Source: Novosphingobium sp. (GTDB lineage Bacteria; Pseudomonadota; Alphaproteobacteria; Sphingomonadales; Sphingomonadaceae). Taken from it: a stretch of 64,000 nucleotides of DNA. This document shows, piece by piece, positions 23,068 through 31,292 of the stretch. The position numbers and the translations under genes were made by a program. Each line of letters opens with the position of its first letter. Position 1 is the first letter of the stretch. Location of the stretch: assembly GCA_024236235.1 (NCBI GenBank), contig JACKKV010000007.1:60445-124444 (forward strand). Direction: 5' to 3'. The notes beneath the pieces are model-generated. The model was not told where the DNA came from, ran no database searches, and saw only the letters and a program-made list of their open reading frames with translations.

Positions 23068-25395
23068 TCAGCGCGCCGAGGTCGAACGCGACAGCAGCAC
23101 GGTCAGATAGCTTTGCGTCTGTTCCGCCTGGCGGACGAGTTTATCCACCTCGCCATCGTTCTTCACCCCGCGCATCGAATTGGCGAGCGTATCGAGATAG
23201 CTGACATAGCCCTGCGCGGTTTTGACGTTGGCCTGCAGCGTGCGGTAATTGGCCTTGTCATCGTCGCTGGGATTGGACGGGAGGCTGGCCCGCTTGCCCA
23301 TCGAAATGACATCGCTGGCGATGCCGCGCGCGTTGGCCACCACGGAATTGAACCGCTGCAGCCTGGCTGACGGAACGGTATAGCCGCTTTCCGCAGACAG
23401 GGGCCGTGCGGTTTCTTCGCTCGCGGCCGGCGTCGCGACAGCGGCGGGGGCCTGCGCCGGTGCGGCTGGCGTTTCAGCGGCGGTCGGTTGTGCCCTCGAT
23501 TGCAGCGCCCCGAAATAGCTTGCCGTAAAGCTGCGGAAGGCGACAAGCCCACCGCTCGCCGCTGACAGCGCCCCGGCCGGATCGGCGGCGCTGCTGGCCT
23601 GGGTAGCCGATGCGCGCAGCTGTGCCCATGTTTCAGTCAGGCGGTTCGCCAGCTTCTGGCGCTCGGGCGGCTGCCCCGCCGCCCCGCCGCGTTTGCGCGG
23701 ATCGGCCCAGGGCTGATCCTTCGCCAGACGGCGTGACCTGGCCTCTGCATCGCTCACCAGTGCTGCGACGAATTTCGCTGCCGCCACCTTCGATGCCTCT
23801 TCCATGTCCCTCGCCGCGCTGGCGCGTGCGGCATTGTCCGTCAGCTTTTCGAAATCGGCATGGAGCGCGGCGATCTTCGTTGCCGCCTCGCTCAGGTGAG
23901 CGGTCGCCTCCGCAGGAGCGCGCATTCGCCGGGCATCGTCCGCCAGGGTTTCCAGCGCGGGCGCAAGGCCATCGACCCCGGAAATGGCGATGGGGGTGAC
24001 CGGGGCGGCAAGGTCATCGAGCCCGTCTGCCACCATTATGGGGTCAGGCGATCCGCCAGATGATCCCGGGCCGGCCAGATACCAGCCGCCACCTGCCAGC
24101 AGCAGGGCGAGCACCCCGCCGCCGATCAGCAGCGATTTCTTCGATGAAGAACCGGTCGATGCCTGGGTCGGAGCAGGGGCCGGAGCCGGGGCCGGAGCCG
24201 GGGCCGCGATTTTCGCTGGCGCATCCGCTACTGCCGCGGTGTCAGCCGCACTGTCCGCATCCACCGTGGCGGCAGGCGCAGGCGGCACCTCCTCGCTCTT
24301 GCGCGAGGCATTGGTATCCTGCCCCGCACGCTTGAACTGCACCTGGCTGGTGTCGGCGGGAACCGGTGTTTCGACCTTGTGAACTTCGCCGAAGCCGGGC
24401 GGGGGCGGTGCGACCGGCACGATATCGGCCGGATCGTCAGCGAAGGCACTGACGCGGGTGACGTCTTCCCCTTCCGCCGGCACGGGCGCGGATGCGGCGG
24501 GCGCTGCGCCCGCAGCGTCAAACATGGCGAGCCAGGCCGGAATCGATTGCGGCCGGTCATCGGGCCGGATCGTCATGGCCGCGTCGACGGCCTTCAGGAA
24601 GCTGCGCGAATAGCCGGGCCAGTCCCCGTCCGCCAATGCCTTGCCCAGGCCGCCATGCATGCGTTCCAGCACTTCGGGCGGTTTTTCGCCCGCGACGCAT
24701 TCATACAGCACCACGCCCAGCGCGTAGATGTCGGTCCACGGCCCCTGCGCATAGGTTTTCACATATTGTTCGATCGCGGCATAAGGCGGGGTGTGAAAGG
24801 TCACCTTGGTGCTGGTAGCATCGCCGGATTCGAATCGGGCCGAACCGAAGTCGATCAGCACGGGCCGTCCGTCCTCATTCACCAGGATGTTGGGCGGTTT
24901 GATGTCGCGGTGAAGCACGCCCACCCGGTGCGCCCGGTCCAGCCCTTCGGCGATTGGCCGGATCAGCGCCAGCAGGCTCGCCTCGTTGAAGCGGCGTCCG
25001 TCCTTGAGCAGGCGCGACAGCGAAACGCCATCCTCGAAATCCATGACCATATAGGCGGTGCCATGAATCTCGAACAGGCTGCGCACGCTGACGATGTTGG
25101 GATGCCGCGTGGGTGTGGAAAGGTTCCACAGCAGCTTGGCTTCCTCGACGAATTTCTTGAGGCCCAGCGCATGCACTTCTTCCGCGTCCGAATCGATCGG
25201 CACCACCGTGTCGCCATCCTTGCGCTCACTGATCGCGCTCGGGAAATATTCCTTGATGGCAACAAGTTCGTCGAAATAGATGCCGCGTCCCTTGTAGACG
25301 ATGCCGAAGCCGCCCACGCCCAGCACTTCCTCCAGGCGCCATTCGCGCAGAATGGTGCCGGAAGGCAGGGCCTTGTTGCTGTAGGACTTACTCAT
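23068..25395 (-). CDS. Membrane-anchored Ser/Thr protein kinase (PASTA-less, Hanks type)
   Basis: 775 residues. The N-terminal kinase domain has the Gly loop VLGVGGFGIVYKG, VAIKEYFPS with the ATP Lys, catalytic HRDIKPPNILVN, LIDFGSARF and an activation segment through PPYAAIEQY. A Pro/Ala-rich juxtamembrane region, one transmembrane helix (LLIGGGVLALLLAGGGWYLA) and a long helical, Ala-rich periplasmic domain without a known sensor follow. ATG at 25395 has GGGGGCGG upstream; the frame beyond is unsupported. Divergent from the PP2C gene, its likely antagonist, and convergent with the partner-switch genes. The periplasmic part may sense an envelope signal. Confidence 0.88.
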   Translation of the reverse strand: MSKSYSNKALPSGTILREWRLEEVLGVGGFGIVYKGRGIYFDELVAIKEYFPSAISERKDGDTVVPIDSDAEEVHALGLKKFVEEAKLLWNLSTPTRHPNIVSVRSLFEIHGTAYMVMDFEDGVSLSRLLKDGRRFNEASLLALIRPIAEGLDRAHRVGVLHRDIKPPNILVNEDGRPVLIDFGSARFESGDATSTKVTFHTPPYAAIEQYVKTYAQGPWTDIYALGVVLYECVAGEKPPEVLERMHGGLGKALADGDWPGYSRSFLKAVDAAMTIRPDDRPQSIPAWLAMFDAAGAAPAASAPVPAEGEDVTRVSAFADDPADIVPVAPPPPGFGEVHKVETPVPADTSQVQFKRAGQDTNASRKSEEVPPAPAATVDADSAADTAAVADAPAKIAAPAPAPAPAPAPTQASTGSSSKKSLLIGGGVLALLLAGGGWYLAGPGSSGGSPDPIMVADGLDDLAAPVTPIAISGVDGLAPALETLADDARRMRAPAEATAHLSEAATKIAALHADFEKLTDNAARASAARDMEEASKVAAAKFVAALVSDAEARSRRLAKDQPWADPRKRGGAAGQPPERQKLANRLTETWAQLRASATQASSAADPAGALSAASGGLVAFRSFTASYFGALQSRAQPTAAETPAAPAQAPAAVATPAASEETARPLSAESGYTVPSARLQRFNSVVANARGIASDVISMGKRASLPSNPSDDDKANYRTLQANVKTAQGYVSYLDTLANSMRGVKNDGEVDKLVRQAEQTQSYLTVLLSRSTSAR

Positions 25396-25500
25396 TGCCG
25401 CCCCCATGCAAACGCGATACTGCGTTGCAACAAGAGGTTGCACGAACCGAGACGATTTTCTAGCCCCCAATATGCGGGGCAAGAATGAAGGGTGCTCGTT

Positions 25501-26214
25501 ATGGGATTCGAATGTGCCGCGCGTACCCACGTTGGGCACCGACGAAAACTGAACGAGGATTCGCTGTTCTCAAGCGCGGAACGCAGGCTGTGGGCGGTTG
25601 CGGACGGGATGGGCGGCCATCACGCGGGCGATGTGGCCAGCCGGATGATCGTGGATGAACTGGCCCGGGTCTCCGAAGGCGTCAGTCTCGACAATTCGAT
25701 GGGCAAGGCGATGGCTGCCATCGAAATGGTCAATCAGGATCTGGTGGACCTCGCCCGCAAGGAACATGAACACCGCACGATCGGCAGCACCGTGGTCGGC
25801 CTGATTGCCGATCATGCCGAATATCGCTGCTTCTGGGTGGGCGACAGCCGGGCCTATCGGGTGCGCGACGGGGTGATCCGCCGCCTGACCCGCGATCACA
25901 GCCTGGTGCAGGATCTGATTGATGCCGGAATGCTCGACCCGGCGGAGGCGGAAACGCACCCCAACGCCAATGTGGTGACGCGGGCGGTGGGCGCGACCGA
26001 AGCGTTGCGCATCGATTCCACCGGCGGCGCGGTGATGCCGGGCGATACCTTCCTGCTGGCCAGCGACGGGCTGACCCGGCTGGTCGGGGATGACGAACTG
26101 GCCCGCGAGTTGAGCGGCAATGGCCTGGAAGCGGCCGCCGACGTGCTGCTTGAGCTGACGCTTGAGCGCGGCGCACCCGACAATGTGTCCTTTATCCTGA
26201 TCCGCGCGGCTTAG
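25501..26214 (+). CDS. PP2C-family Ser/Thr protein phosphatase (Stp1/PppA type)
   Basis: 237 residues: GHRRKLNEDSLF, VADGMGGHHAGDVAS, GDSRAYRVRDGVIRRLTRDH, LASDGLTRLVGDDEL, PDNVSFILI. All metal-binding Asp motifs are present. ATG at 25501 (an in-frame GTG at 25492 is less likely). Divergently transcribed from the Ser/Thr kinase with about 105 bases between start codons, the usual kinase/phosphatase pairing. Confidence 0.9.
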   Translation: MGFECAARTHVGHRRKLNEDSLFSSAERRLWAVADGMGGHHAGDVASRMIVDELARVSEGVSLDNSMGKAMAAIEMVNQDLVDLARKEHEHRTIGSTVVGLIADHAEYRCFWVGDSRAYRVRDGVIRRLTRDHSLVQDLIDAGMLDPAEAETHPNANVVTRAVGATEALRIDSTGGAVMPGDTFLLASDGLTRLVGDDELARELSGNGLEAAADVLLELTLERGAPDNVSFILIRAA

Positions 26215-26510
26215 GGTCAGCGGCGGTCGGCGTTGGCGAGAGCGGTGACGGAGCACTCCATTGGCGACAACAAGTCTTGCATCCCACGAACCAGCAGCAA
26301 CCTCACGCACCGCTCCTGTGCCACCGCCAATGCGCCACCAGTCATTTTCCTACATCGCTGGTGCATGATAGGCCGAACGGATGATCGGCCATTCCCCCTT
26401 TTCAGCCCCTGCGACCCGTTTTGGCGGAGAGGTGGATTTTTTCCTTTTGATGTGTCCGATACGTCCGATTTGCCGCTCGCATTCCCGCGCCGGGCGCAAC
26501 TGTCATCGCC
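26215..26510. other. Intergenic stretch between PP2C gene and glutaminase
   Basis: 296 bases. No gene, RNA or clear repeat recognised. It should hold the glsA promoter; I could not pick a convincing -35/-10 pair. Confidence 0.5.
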
Positions 26511-27590
26511 ATGTCACTTTTCGATTGCGCGCTGCACAATTTCATGATGCATTGCACCATCCCCGGATCGGGGGCTTCGGGGCTTTCATCAGTTGGGCAG
26601 GAGGCGGATATATCGCTGCACCATCCAGGCTCGTCCGAATTCGAGAGCGCACTCGAACGCGCCTGGGTTTCCCAGCTGGACAATCACAGCGGTGCGCTGG
26701 CCGATTACATTCCCGAACTGGGCAAGGCCAATCCCAACTGTTTCGGCATGGCCATCGCCACGGTCAAGGGCAAGCTCTTCTCCACCGGCGACGTGACGGT
26801 GCCTTTCACGATCCAGTCGGTTTCCAAAGCCTTCGCCTTCTGCCTGGCGCTGGAGATTGCAGGGCCGGAGAAAGTTTCGGCGCGGGTCGGGGTGGAACCC
26901 AGCGGCGAAGCCTTCAACGCCATCGTCTTCGACCCTGAGACCAACCGGCCGTTCAACCCGATGGTCAATGCCGGGGCGATCGCCATCGCCGGATTGCTCT
27001 ACGAACATCTGGGCGACAAGGCGTTCGATGTGCTGATGGAACGGTTTTCGATGGCTGCTGGGCGCGAGCTGCAGCTGAACGAGGCGGTCTTCCGTTCCGA
27101 AGATGCGACCGGCCATCGCAATCGCGCGATCGCGCATCTGCTGCTGGCCAATGACGCCATCGCCGTGGCGCCTGACGATGCGCTGTCGGTCTACTTCCGG
27201 CAATGTTCGATCGATGTCACCGCGATCGATCTGGCCTGGATGGGTGCGACCTTCGCGAACATGGGCACTAACCCGGTTACCCGTGCCCTTGCCTTCGATC
27301 TTGCATCAGTGCGCAGCACGCTGGCGGTGATGTTCACCTGCGGCATGTATGATTACGCGGGGCACTGGGCCTATGACGTGGGCATTCCGGCCAAGAGCGG
27401 GGTGGGCGGCGGGATCGTTGGCGTGGTCAACCGCCAGCTGGGAATCGCGACCTATTCCCCCCGGCTGGACGCCAAGGGCAATTCGGTGCGCGGGGTGGGT
27501 GCGTTTCAGGCGATTGCCGACGATTTCGGCCTGCACGCCTTTGACTGCACCAATGTCGGCTCAACCTTCATCTCGTCGCTGCTGCGCTGA
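26511..27590 (+). CDS. glsA: Glutaminase A
   Basis: 359 residues, beta-lactamase-like glutaminase that hydrolyses glutamine to glutamate and ammonia. Motifs: YIPELGKANPNCFGMAIAT, the catalytic Ser-x-x-Lys in TIQSVSKAFAF, NPMVNAGAIA, GHRNRAIAHLLLAND, CGMYDYAGHWAYDVGIPAKS and GVGGGIVGVV. Longer at the N-terminus than the usual roughly 310 residues; the first 40 or so residues look unconserved, and ATGs at 26544 and 26547 are alternatives. Convergent with cobA and overlapping it by 30 bases. Neighbourhood of nitrate assimilation genes fits a nitrogen theme, though regulation is separate. Confidence 0.9.
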   Translation: MSLFDCALHNFMMHCTIPGSGASGLSSVGQEADISLHHPGSSEFESALERAWVSQLDNHSGALADYIPELGKANPNCFGMAIATVKGKLFSTGDVTVPFTIQSVSKAFAFCLALEIAGPEKVSARVGVEPSGEAFNAIVFDPETNRPFNPMVNAGAIAIAGLLYEHLGDKAFDVLMERFSMAAGRELQLNEAVFRSEDATGHRNRAIAHLLLANDAIAVAPDDALSVYFRQCSIDVTAIDLAWMGATFANMGTNPVTRALAFDLASVRSTLAVMFTCGMYDYAGHWAYDVGIPAKSGVGGGIVGVVNRQLGIATYSPRLDAKGNSVRGVGAFQAIADDFGLHAFDCTNVGSTFISSLLR

Positions 27591-28358
27591 TACTGCATCG
27601 TCCAGTGCTGGCGTTTTGGGGCGGGCGGAGGCGGCGCCGATGGCTGCGCCGATCAGGATCAGCGCGGGACCGCGGCCCAGTGCCGCCCCGGCACTGAGGC
27701 CGAGGAGGTCGAGCCGGGTGAGCAGCACCCGCTCGCCGGGCAGGCTGGCGTTCTCGATCAGGGCCACCGGCGTATCGCCCGCCGCGCCCGAGGCGATGAG
27801 CTGGGCGGCCACCTCGCCAGCGGCGGCCTTGCCCATATAGACGGCGAGCGTCGCTTCGGGATCGGCCAGCCTCGCCCAGTCGAGCGAAAGCTCCTCTCCC
27901 GCGCGGGCGTGCGCGGTGACAAGGGTGAGCTTGCGCGACAGGCCGCGCAGCGTGAGCGAGGCGCCGATGCTGGCCGCCGCCGCGCTGGCCGCGGTGATGC
28001 CGGGGCAGATCTGCACCGGCACGCAGGCTTCGCGGCAGGCTTCGAGCTCTTCCGTGGCGCGGCCGAAGATCGCCGGATCGCCGCCCTTCAGCCTCACGAC
28101 CCGTTCGCCCGCCAGCGCCGCCGCGACGATCAGCGCGTCAATCGTGCGCTGATCCTTCGAATGGCGGCCCGCACGCTTGCCGACATGGACGAGGCGCGTG
28201 CCCGGCAGCGCGAGGCGAAGGATGCCTTCGCTCACCAGCGCATCATGGAAGATCACGCTGGCTTCCCGGATCAGCCGTTCGGCCTTGCGCGTCAGCAGGT
28301 CGGGATCGCCGGGGCCAGCGCCGACCAGCCATACGGTTCCGGGGGTAAATTCGGTCAC
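27561..28358 (-). CDS. cobA: Uroporphyrinogen-III C-methyltransferase (SUMT)
   Basis: 265 residues. Two SAM-dependent methylations convert uroporphyrinogen III to precorrin-2, the precursor of siroheme. Seen: VWLVGAGPGDPDLLTRKAERL, LVHVGKRAGRHSKDQ, RLKGGDPAIFGRATEE, PGITAASAAAA, YMGKAAAGEVA. Single-domain form without the CysG dehydrogenase part. GTG at 28358 overlaps the nasA stop (GTGA), which settles the start. Last gene of the nirBD-nasA operon and supplies siroheme precursor for NirB. Confidence 0.92.
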   Translation of the reverse strand: MTEFTPGTVWLVGAGPGDPDLLTRKAERLIREASVIFHDALVSEGILRLALPGTRLVHVGKRAGRHSKDQRTIDALIVAAALAGERVVRLKGGDPAIFGRATEELEACREACVPVQICPGITAASAAAASIGASLTLRGLSRKLTLVTAHARAGEELSLDWARLADPEATLAVYMGKAAAGEVAAQLIASGAAGDTPVALIENASLPGERVLLTRLDLLGLSAGAALGRGPALILIGAAIGAASARPKTPALDDAVSAQQRRDEG

Positions 28359-30931
28359 TCTGCAGCCTCCTGCAGGGCCTGTTGCCATTCGGCGATCAGG
28401 CGGGAGATGATGGGGCGGCAACTGCCGCAATTGGTGCCCGCGCAGGTCGCCGTGCCCACTTCGGCGACGGTTGTCGCGCCATCTGCCAGCGCCGCCAGCA
28501 CCTGTTGTTCGCCCACATCATGGCACACGCAGACCAGCGCGCCGCGATCGGGCAGGGGTTCGGACGGGCGGCCCGCCAGCAGCATATTGGCGTCAGGAGC
28601 GGGCTGGCTGAGCTGGGCGGCGATCCATTCGCGTTGTGGCAGGGTGCCGTTGCGGGTCACGAACAGCGCGGCCAGCAGCGCGCCGCCTTCGTCCTGCACC
28701 ACGATCCGGCGCATGCCGCGTGCCAGATCGGCCACTTCGCTGCGCGTGCCAGCGGGCAGCAGCGCATCCGCATCGATTGTGCCCAGCCCCGCGATTTCCG
28801 TCAGCCAGCCGCCCTCGATCCTGGAGCGGGTCCAGTACAGCGCAGCGACCGGGGCTTCATCGCGCGCGATCAGGAAGGCGCGCCATTGCGGCTGCACCGC
28901 CGCCATCCGTGCGGGCGTATCCTTGAAGCCCGGCTGGCCCGAATGCGGATCAGCGTCCGGCCTGGCCAGCCTGCCGGTGCGTCCGCCGCTGCTCAACCGG
29001 TCAGTCCAGTGCATCGGCACGAATATGCCGCCCGGCTGCTGGCCGACGTTCACCATCACGCGATAGGTGCTGGCTCCATAGGGCGTTTCGACCCTGGCCA
29101 GCCCGCCGTCCTCCAGCCCCGCCGCCGCCGCATCGGCAGGGTGCACTTCCAGCAGCGGTTCGCGCCGGTGCAACGAGAGTTTGGGGCTGAGTGCGGTGCG
29201 CGTCATCGTGTGCCATTGATCGCGGTAACGCCCGGTGTTGAGGCGCAGGGGAAAAGCGGGATCGGCATGCGCAGGCGGGGGGCGGGTGACCGCGATCATC
29301 CGCGCCTTGCCGCCGGGGTGCGAAAACCCGTGCGCGAAGGGATGCAGCCCGCCCCACTGGAAAGGCTGCATGGTGTCATACTGATGCGCGGTGCAATCGG
29401 CCCATTGGGTCAGGCCGAACTGCTTGCCATGGCGCGGGGCCAGGGCGGACATGGCGGCATATTCGCGGAACACATCGGCTGGTGTTTCGAAGGCGAATGG
29501 CTGCGGATAGCCCATCCGGCGCCCGACATCGGCCAGGATCGCCCAGTCAGCGCGCGCTTCGCCCGGCGGTGTGAACAGGGGGCGCTGGCGGCTGATGCGC
29601 CGTTCCGAATTGGTGACGGTGCCGTCCTTCTCCCCCCAGGCAAGGGCTGGCAGGCGGACATGCGCATAGCGGCCCGTGTCCGTATCGGCCATGACATCGG
29701 ACACGACCACTGTAGGGCAACGGGCCAGCGCTTCGCGCACGAAGCCCGCATCGGGCATCGACACAGCCGGATTGGTGGCCATCACCCACACGAACCTGAT
29801 CTCGCCCGCATGCACCGCGCGGAACAGATCGACTGCTTTCAGTCCCGGCCCGGCGCACAGCCTGTCGGTGTTCCAGAAGCGGGCGACGTCGCCGCGTTCG
29901 GCCTCGGAGAAACCCAGATGGCAGGCCAGCGTATTGGCCAGCCCGCCCACTTCACGCCCGCCCATGGCGTTGGGCTGGCCCGTGATGCTGAATGGCCCGG
30001 CCCCATGGCGATTGATCCGCCCCATGGCGAGATGCAGGTTGATGATCGCATTGCCCTTGTCCGTGCCCGAGGTGGACTGGTTCGCGCCCTGGCTGAACAG
30101 GGTCAGCATGCGCGGGCTTGCCGCGACCATTTCGGCAAGGGCTGCGAACAGCGCGGGATCAATCGGGCATTGGGCAGCGTCCAGCGTTGCCCAGAAATCG
30201 TCCGGCATTTCGACATTCGCGCTGAGGAAGGCCTGATCCAGCGCCCCACGTTGCCGCATTTCAGCCAGCAGTGCATTGAACAGGGCGACATCGCCATCGG
30301 GTGCAACCGGAATATGCAGATCGGCCCGCTCTGCCGTCTCGGTGCGGCGCGGATCAATCACCACCAGCCTGGTCCCGCGCCGTTCGCGCACCTTTTCGAT
30401 GCGTTGCCAGATCACCGGGTGGCACCAGGCGGTGTTCGAGCCGACCAGCAGGATCAGGTCGGCCGCGTCAATATCCTCATAGCTGCAGGGGACCACATCC
30501 TCGCCAAAGGCGCGATTATGCGCCGCCACCGCACTGGCCATGCACAGGCGCGAATTGGTGTCGATGGTGCCGGTGCCGACGAAGCCCTTGGCCAGCTTGT
30601 TGGCGACGTAATAGTCCTCGGTCAGCAACTGGCCCGAGACATAGAAGGCGACAGCTTGCGGGCCATGGTCTGCGATGGTCTGGCTGAGCCGCGCCGTCAC
30701 TTCATCCAGCGCCGCGTCCCAGCTTGCCGCCCGATCGCCGATCATCGGCGACAACAGCCGTCCCTCCAGCCCCACGGTTTCGCCCAGATGCGTGCCCTTG
30801 GAACACAGCGCGCCGCGATTGGCGGGATGATCGGCATCGCCCCTGATCCGCACGGAGCGCGGGCCGTTCACCGTGGCGCTGATGCCGCACCCGACGCCAC
30901 AATAGGGGCAGGTTGTGCGGATCGTTCTCAT
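28355..30931 (-). CDS. nasA: Assimilatory nitrate reductase, molybdopterin catalytic subunit
   Basis: 858 residues. Reduces nitrate to nitrite in the cytoplasm. N-terminal [4Fe-4S] ligands Cys8, Cys11, Cys15 and Cys43 (CPYCGVGCG ... ALCSKG); Mo ligand Cys130 in NTNSRLCMASA's core TNSRLCMAS; Mo-bis-MGD binding domains through the middle; C-terminal BFD-like [2Fe-2S] domain (VCVCHDVGEQQV ... CAGTNCGSCRPII) that receives electrons. No Tat signal, so cytoplasmic and assimilatory rather than Nap. Lies 7 bases after nirD and overlaps cobA. Confidence 0.94.
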   Translation of the reverse strand: MRTIRTTCPYCGVGCGISATVNGPRSVRIRGDADHPANRGALCSKGTHLGETVGLEGRLLSPMIGDRAASWDAALDEVTARLSQTIADHGPQAVAFYVSGQLLTEDYYVANKLAKGFVGTGTIDTNSRLCMASAVAAHNRAFGEDVVPCSYEDIDAADLILLVGSNTAWCHPVIWQRIEKVRERRGTRLVVIDPRRTETAERADLHIPVAPDGDVALFNALLAEMRQRGALDQAFLSANVEMPDDFWATLDAAQCPIDPALFAALAEMVAASPRMLTLFSQGANQSTSGTDKGNAIINLHLAMGRINRHGAGPFSITGQPNAMGGREVGGLANTLACHLGFSEAERGDVARFWNTDRLCAGPGLKAVDLFRAVHAGEIRFVWVMATNPAVSMPDAGFVREALARCPTVVVSDVMADTDTGRYAHVRLPALAWGEKDGTVTNSERRISRQRPLFTPPGEARADWAILADVGRRMGYPQPFAFETPADVFREYAAMSALAPRHGKQFGLTQWADCTAHQYDTMQPFQWGGLHPFAHGFSHPGGKARMIAVTRPPPAHADPAFPLRLNTGRYRDQWHTMTRTALSPKLSLHRREPLLEVHPADAAAAGLEDGGLARVETPYGASTYRVMVNVGQQPGGIFVPMHWTDRLSSGGRTGRLARPDADPHSGQPGFKDTPARMAAVQPQWRAFLIARDEAPVAALYWTRSRIEGGWLTEIAGLGTIDADALLPAGTRSEVADLARGMRRIVVQDEGGALLAALFVTRNGTLPQREWIAAQLSQPAPDANMLLAGRPSEPLPDRGALVCVCHDVGEQQVLAALADGATTVAEVGTATCAGTNCGSCRPIISRLIAEWQQALQEAAE

Positions 30932-30938
30932 CCGCGCG

Positions 30939-31292
30939 TCAGGCCGCCTCGGCTGCGGACGAGGGGCCGATCACGGCCTCGCGCAGCAGGAAGATACGCC
31001 CGGCATCGACCTTGAGCGGAATGACGGGCACGCAGCCCTTGTCTTCGCCCAGCGCCTCGCCCGTCTTGAGCGAGATGTTCCAGTTGTGCAGCGGGCAGGT
31101 CACTACATTGCCATGCACGATGCCCTGGCTGAGCGGGCCCTGCTTGTGCGGGCATTTGTTGACCAGCGCGTGGAATTCGCCGTTCATGGTGCGGAAGACG
31201 GCGATTTCCTCGCCGCCCTGCACTGGCAGGGTGCGCGCCGTGCCGGGTTCGATCTGGTTGACCGAACCTATATCAAGCCATTTTCCGATCAT
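30939..31292 (-). CDS. nirD: Nitrite reductase (NADH) small subunit NirD
   Basis: 117 residues, Rieske-type fold with a full set of ligands: Cys47/His49 (CPH) and Cys66/His69 (CPLH). Many enterobacterial NirD proteins lack the cluster, so this one is the cluster-bearing type. ATG overlaps the nirB stop as ATGA. Partner of NirB in reducing nitrite to ammonium. Confidence 0.92.
   Translation of the reverse strand: MIGKWLDIGSVNQIEPGTARTLPVQGGEEIAVFRTMNGEFHALVNKCPHKQGPLSQGIVHGNVVTCPLHNWNISLKTGEALGEDKGCVPVIPLKVDAGRIFLLREAVIGPSSAAEAA

Noticed and set aside
23061..23076. GCGCGC-ATCA-GCGCGC hairpin as terminator between convergent signalling genes
   Set aside because: It overlaps the kinase stop codon and has no T-run; GC repeats of this kind are common in such DNA.
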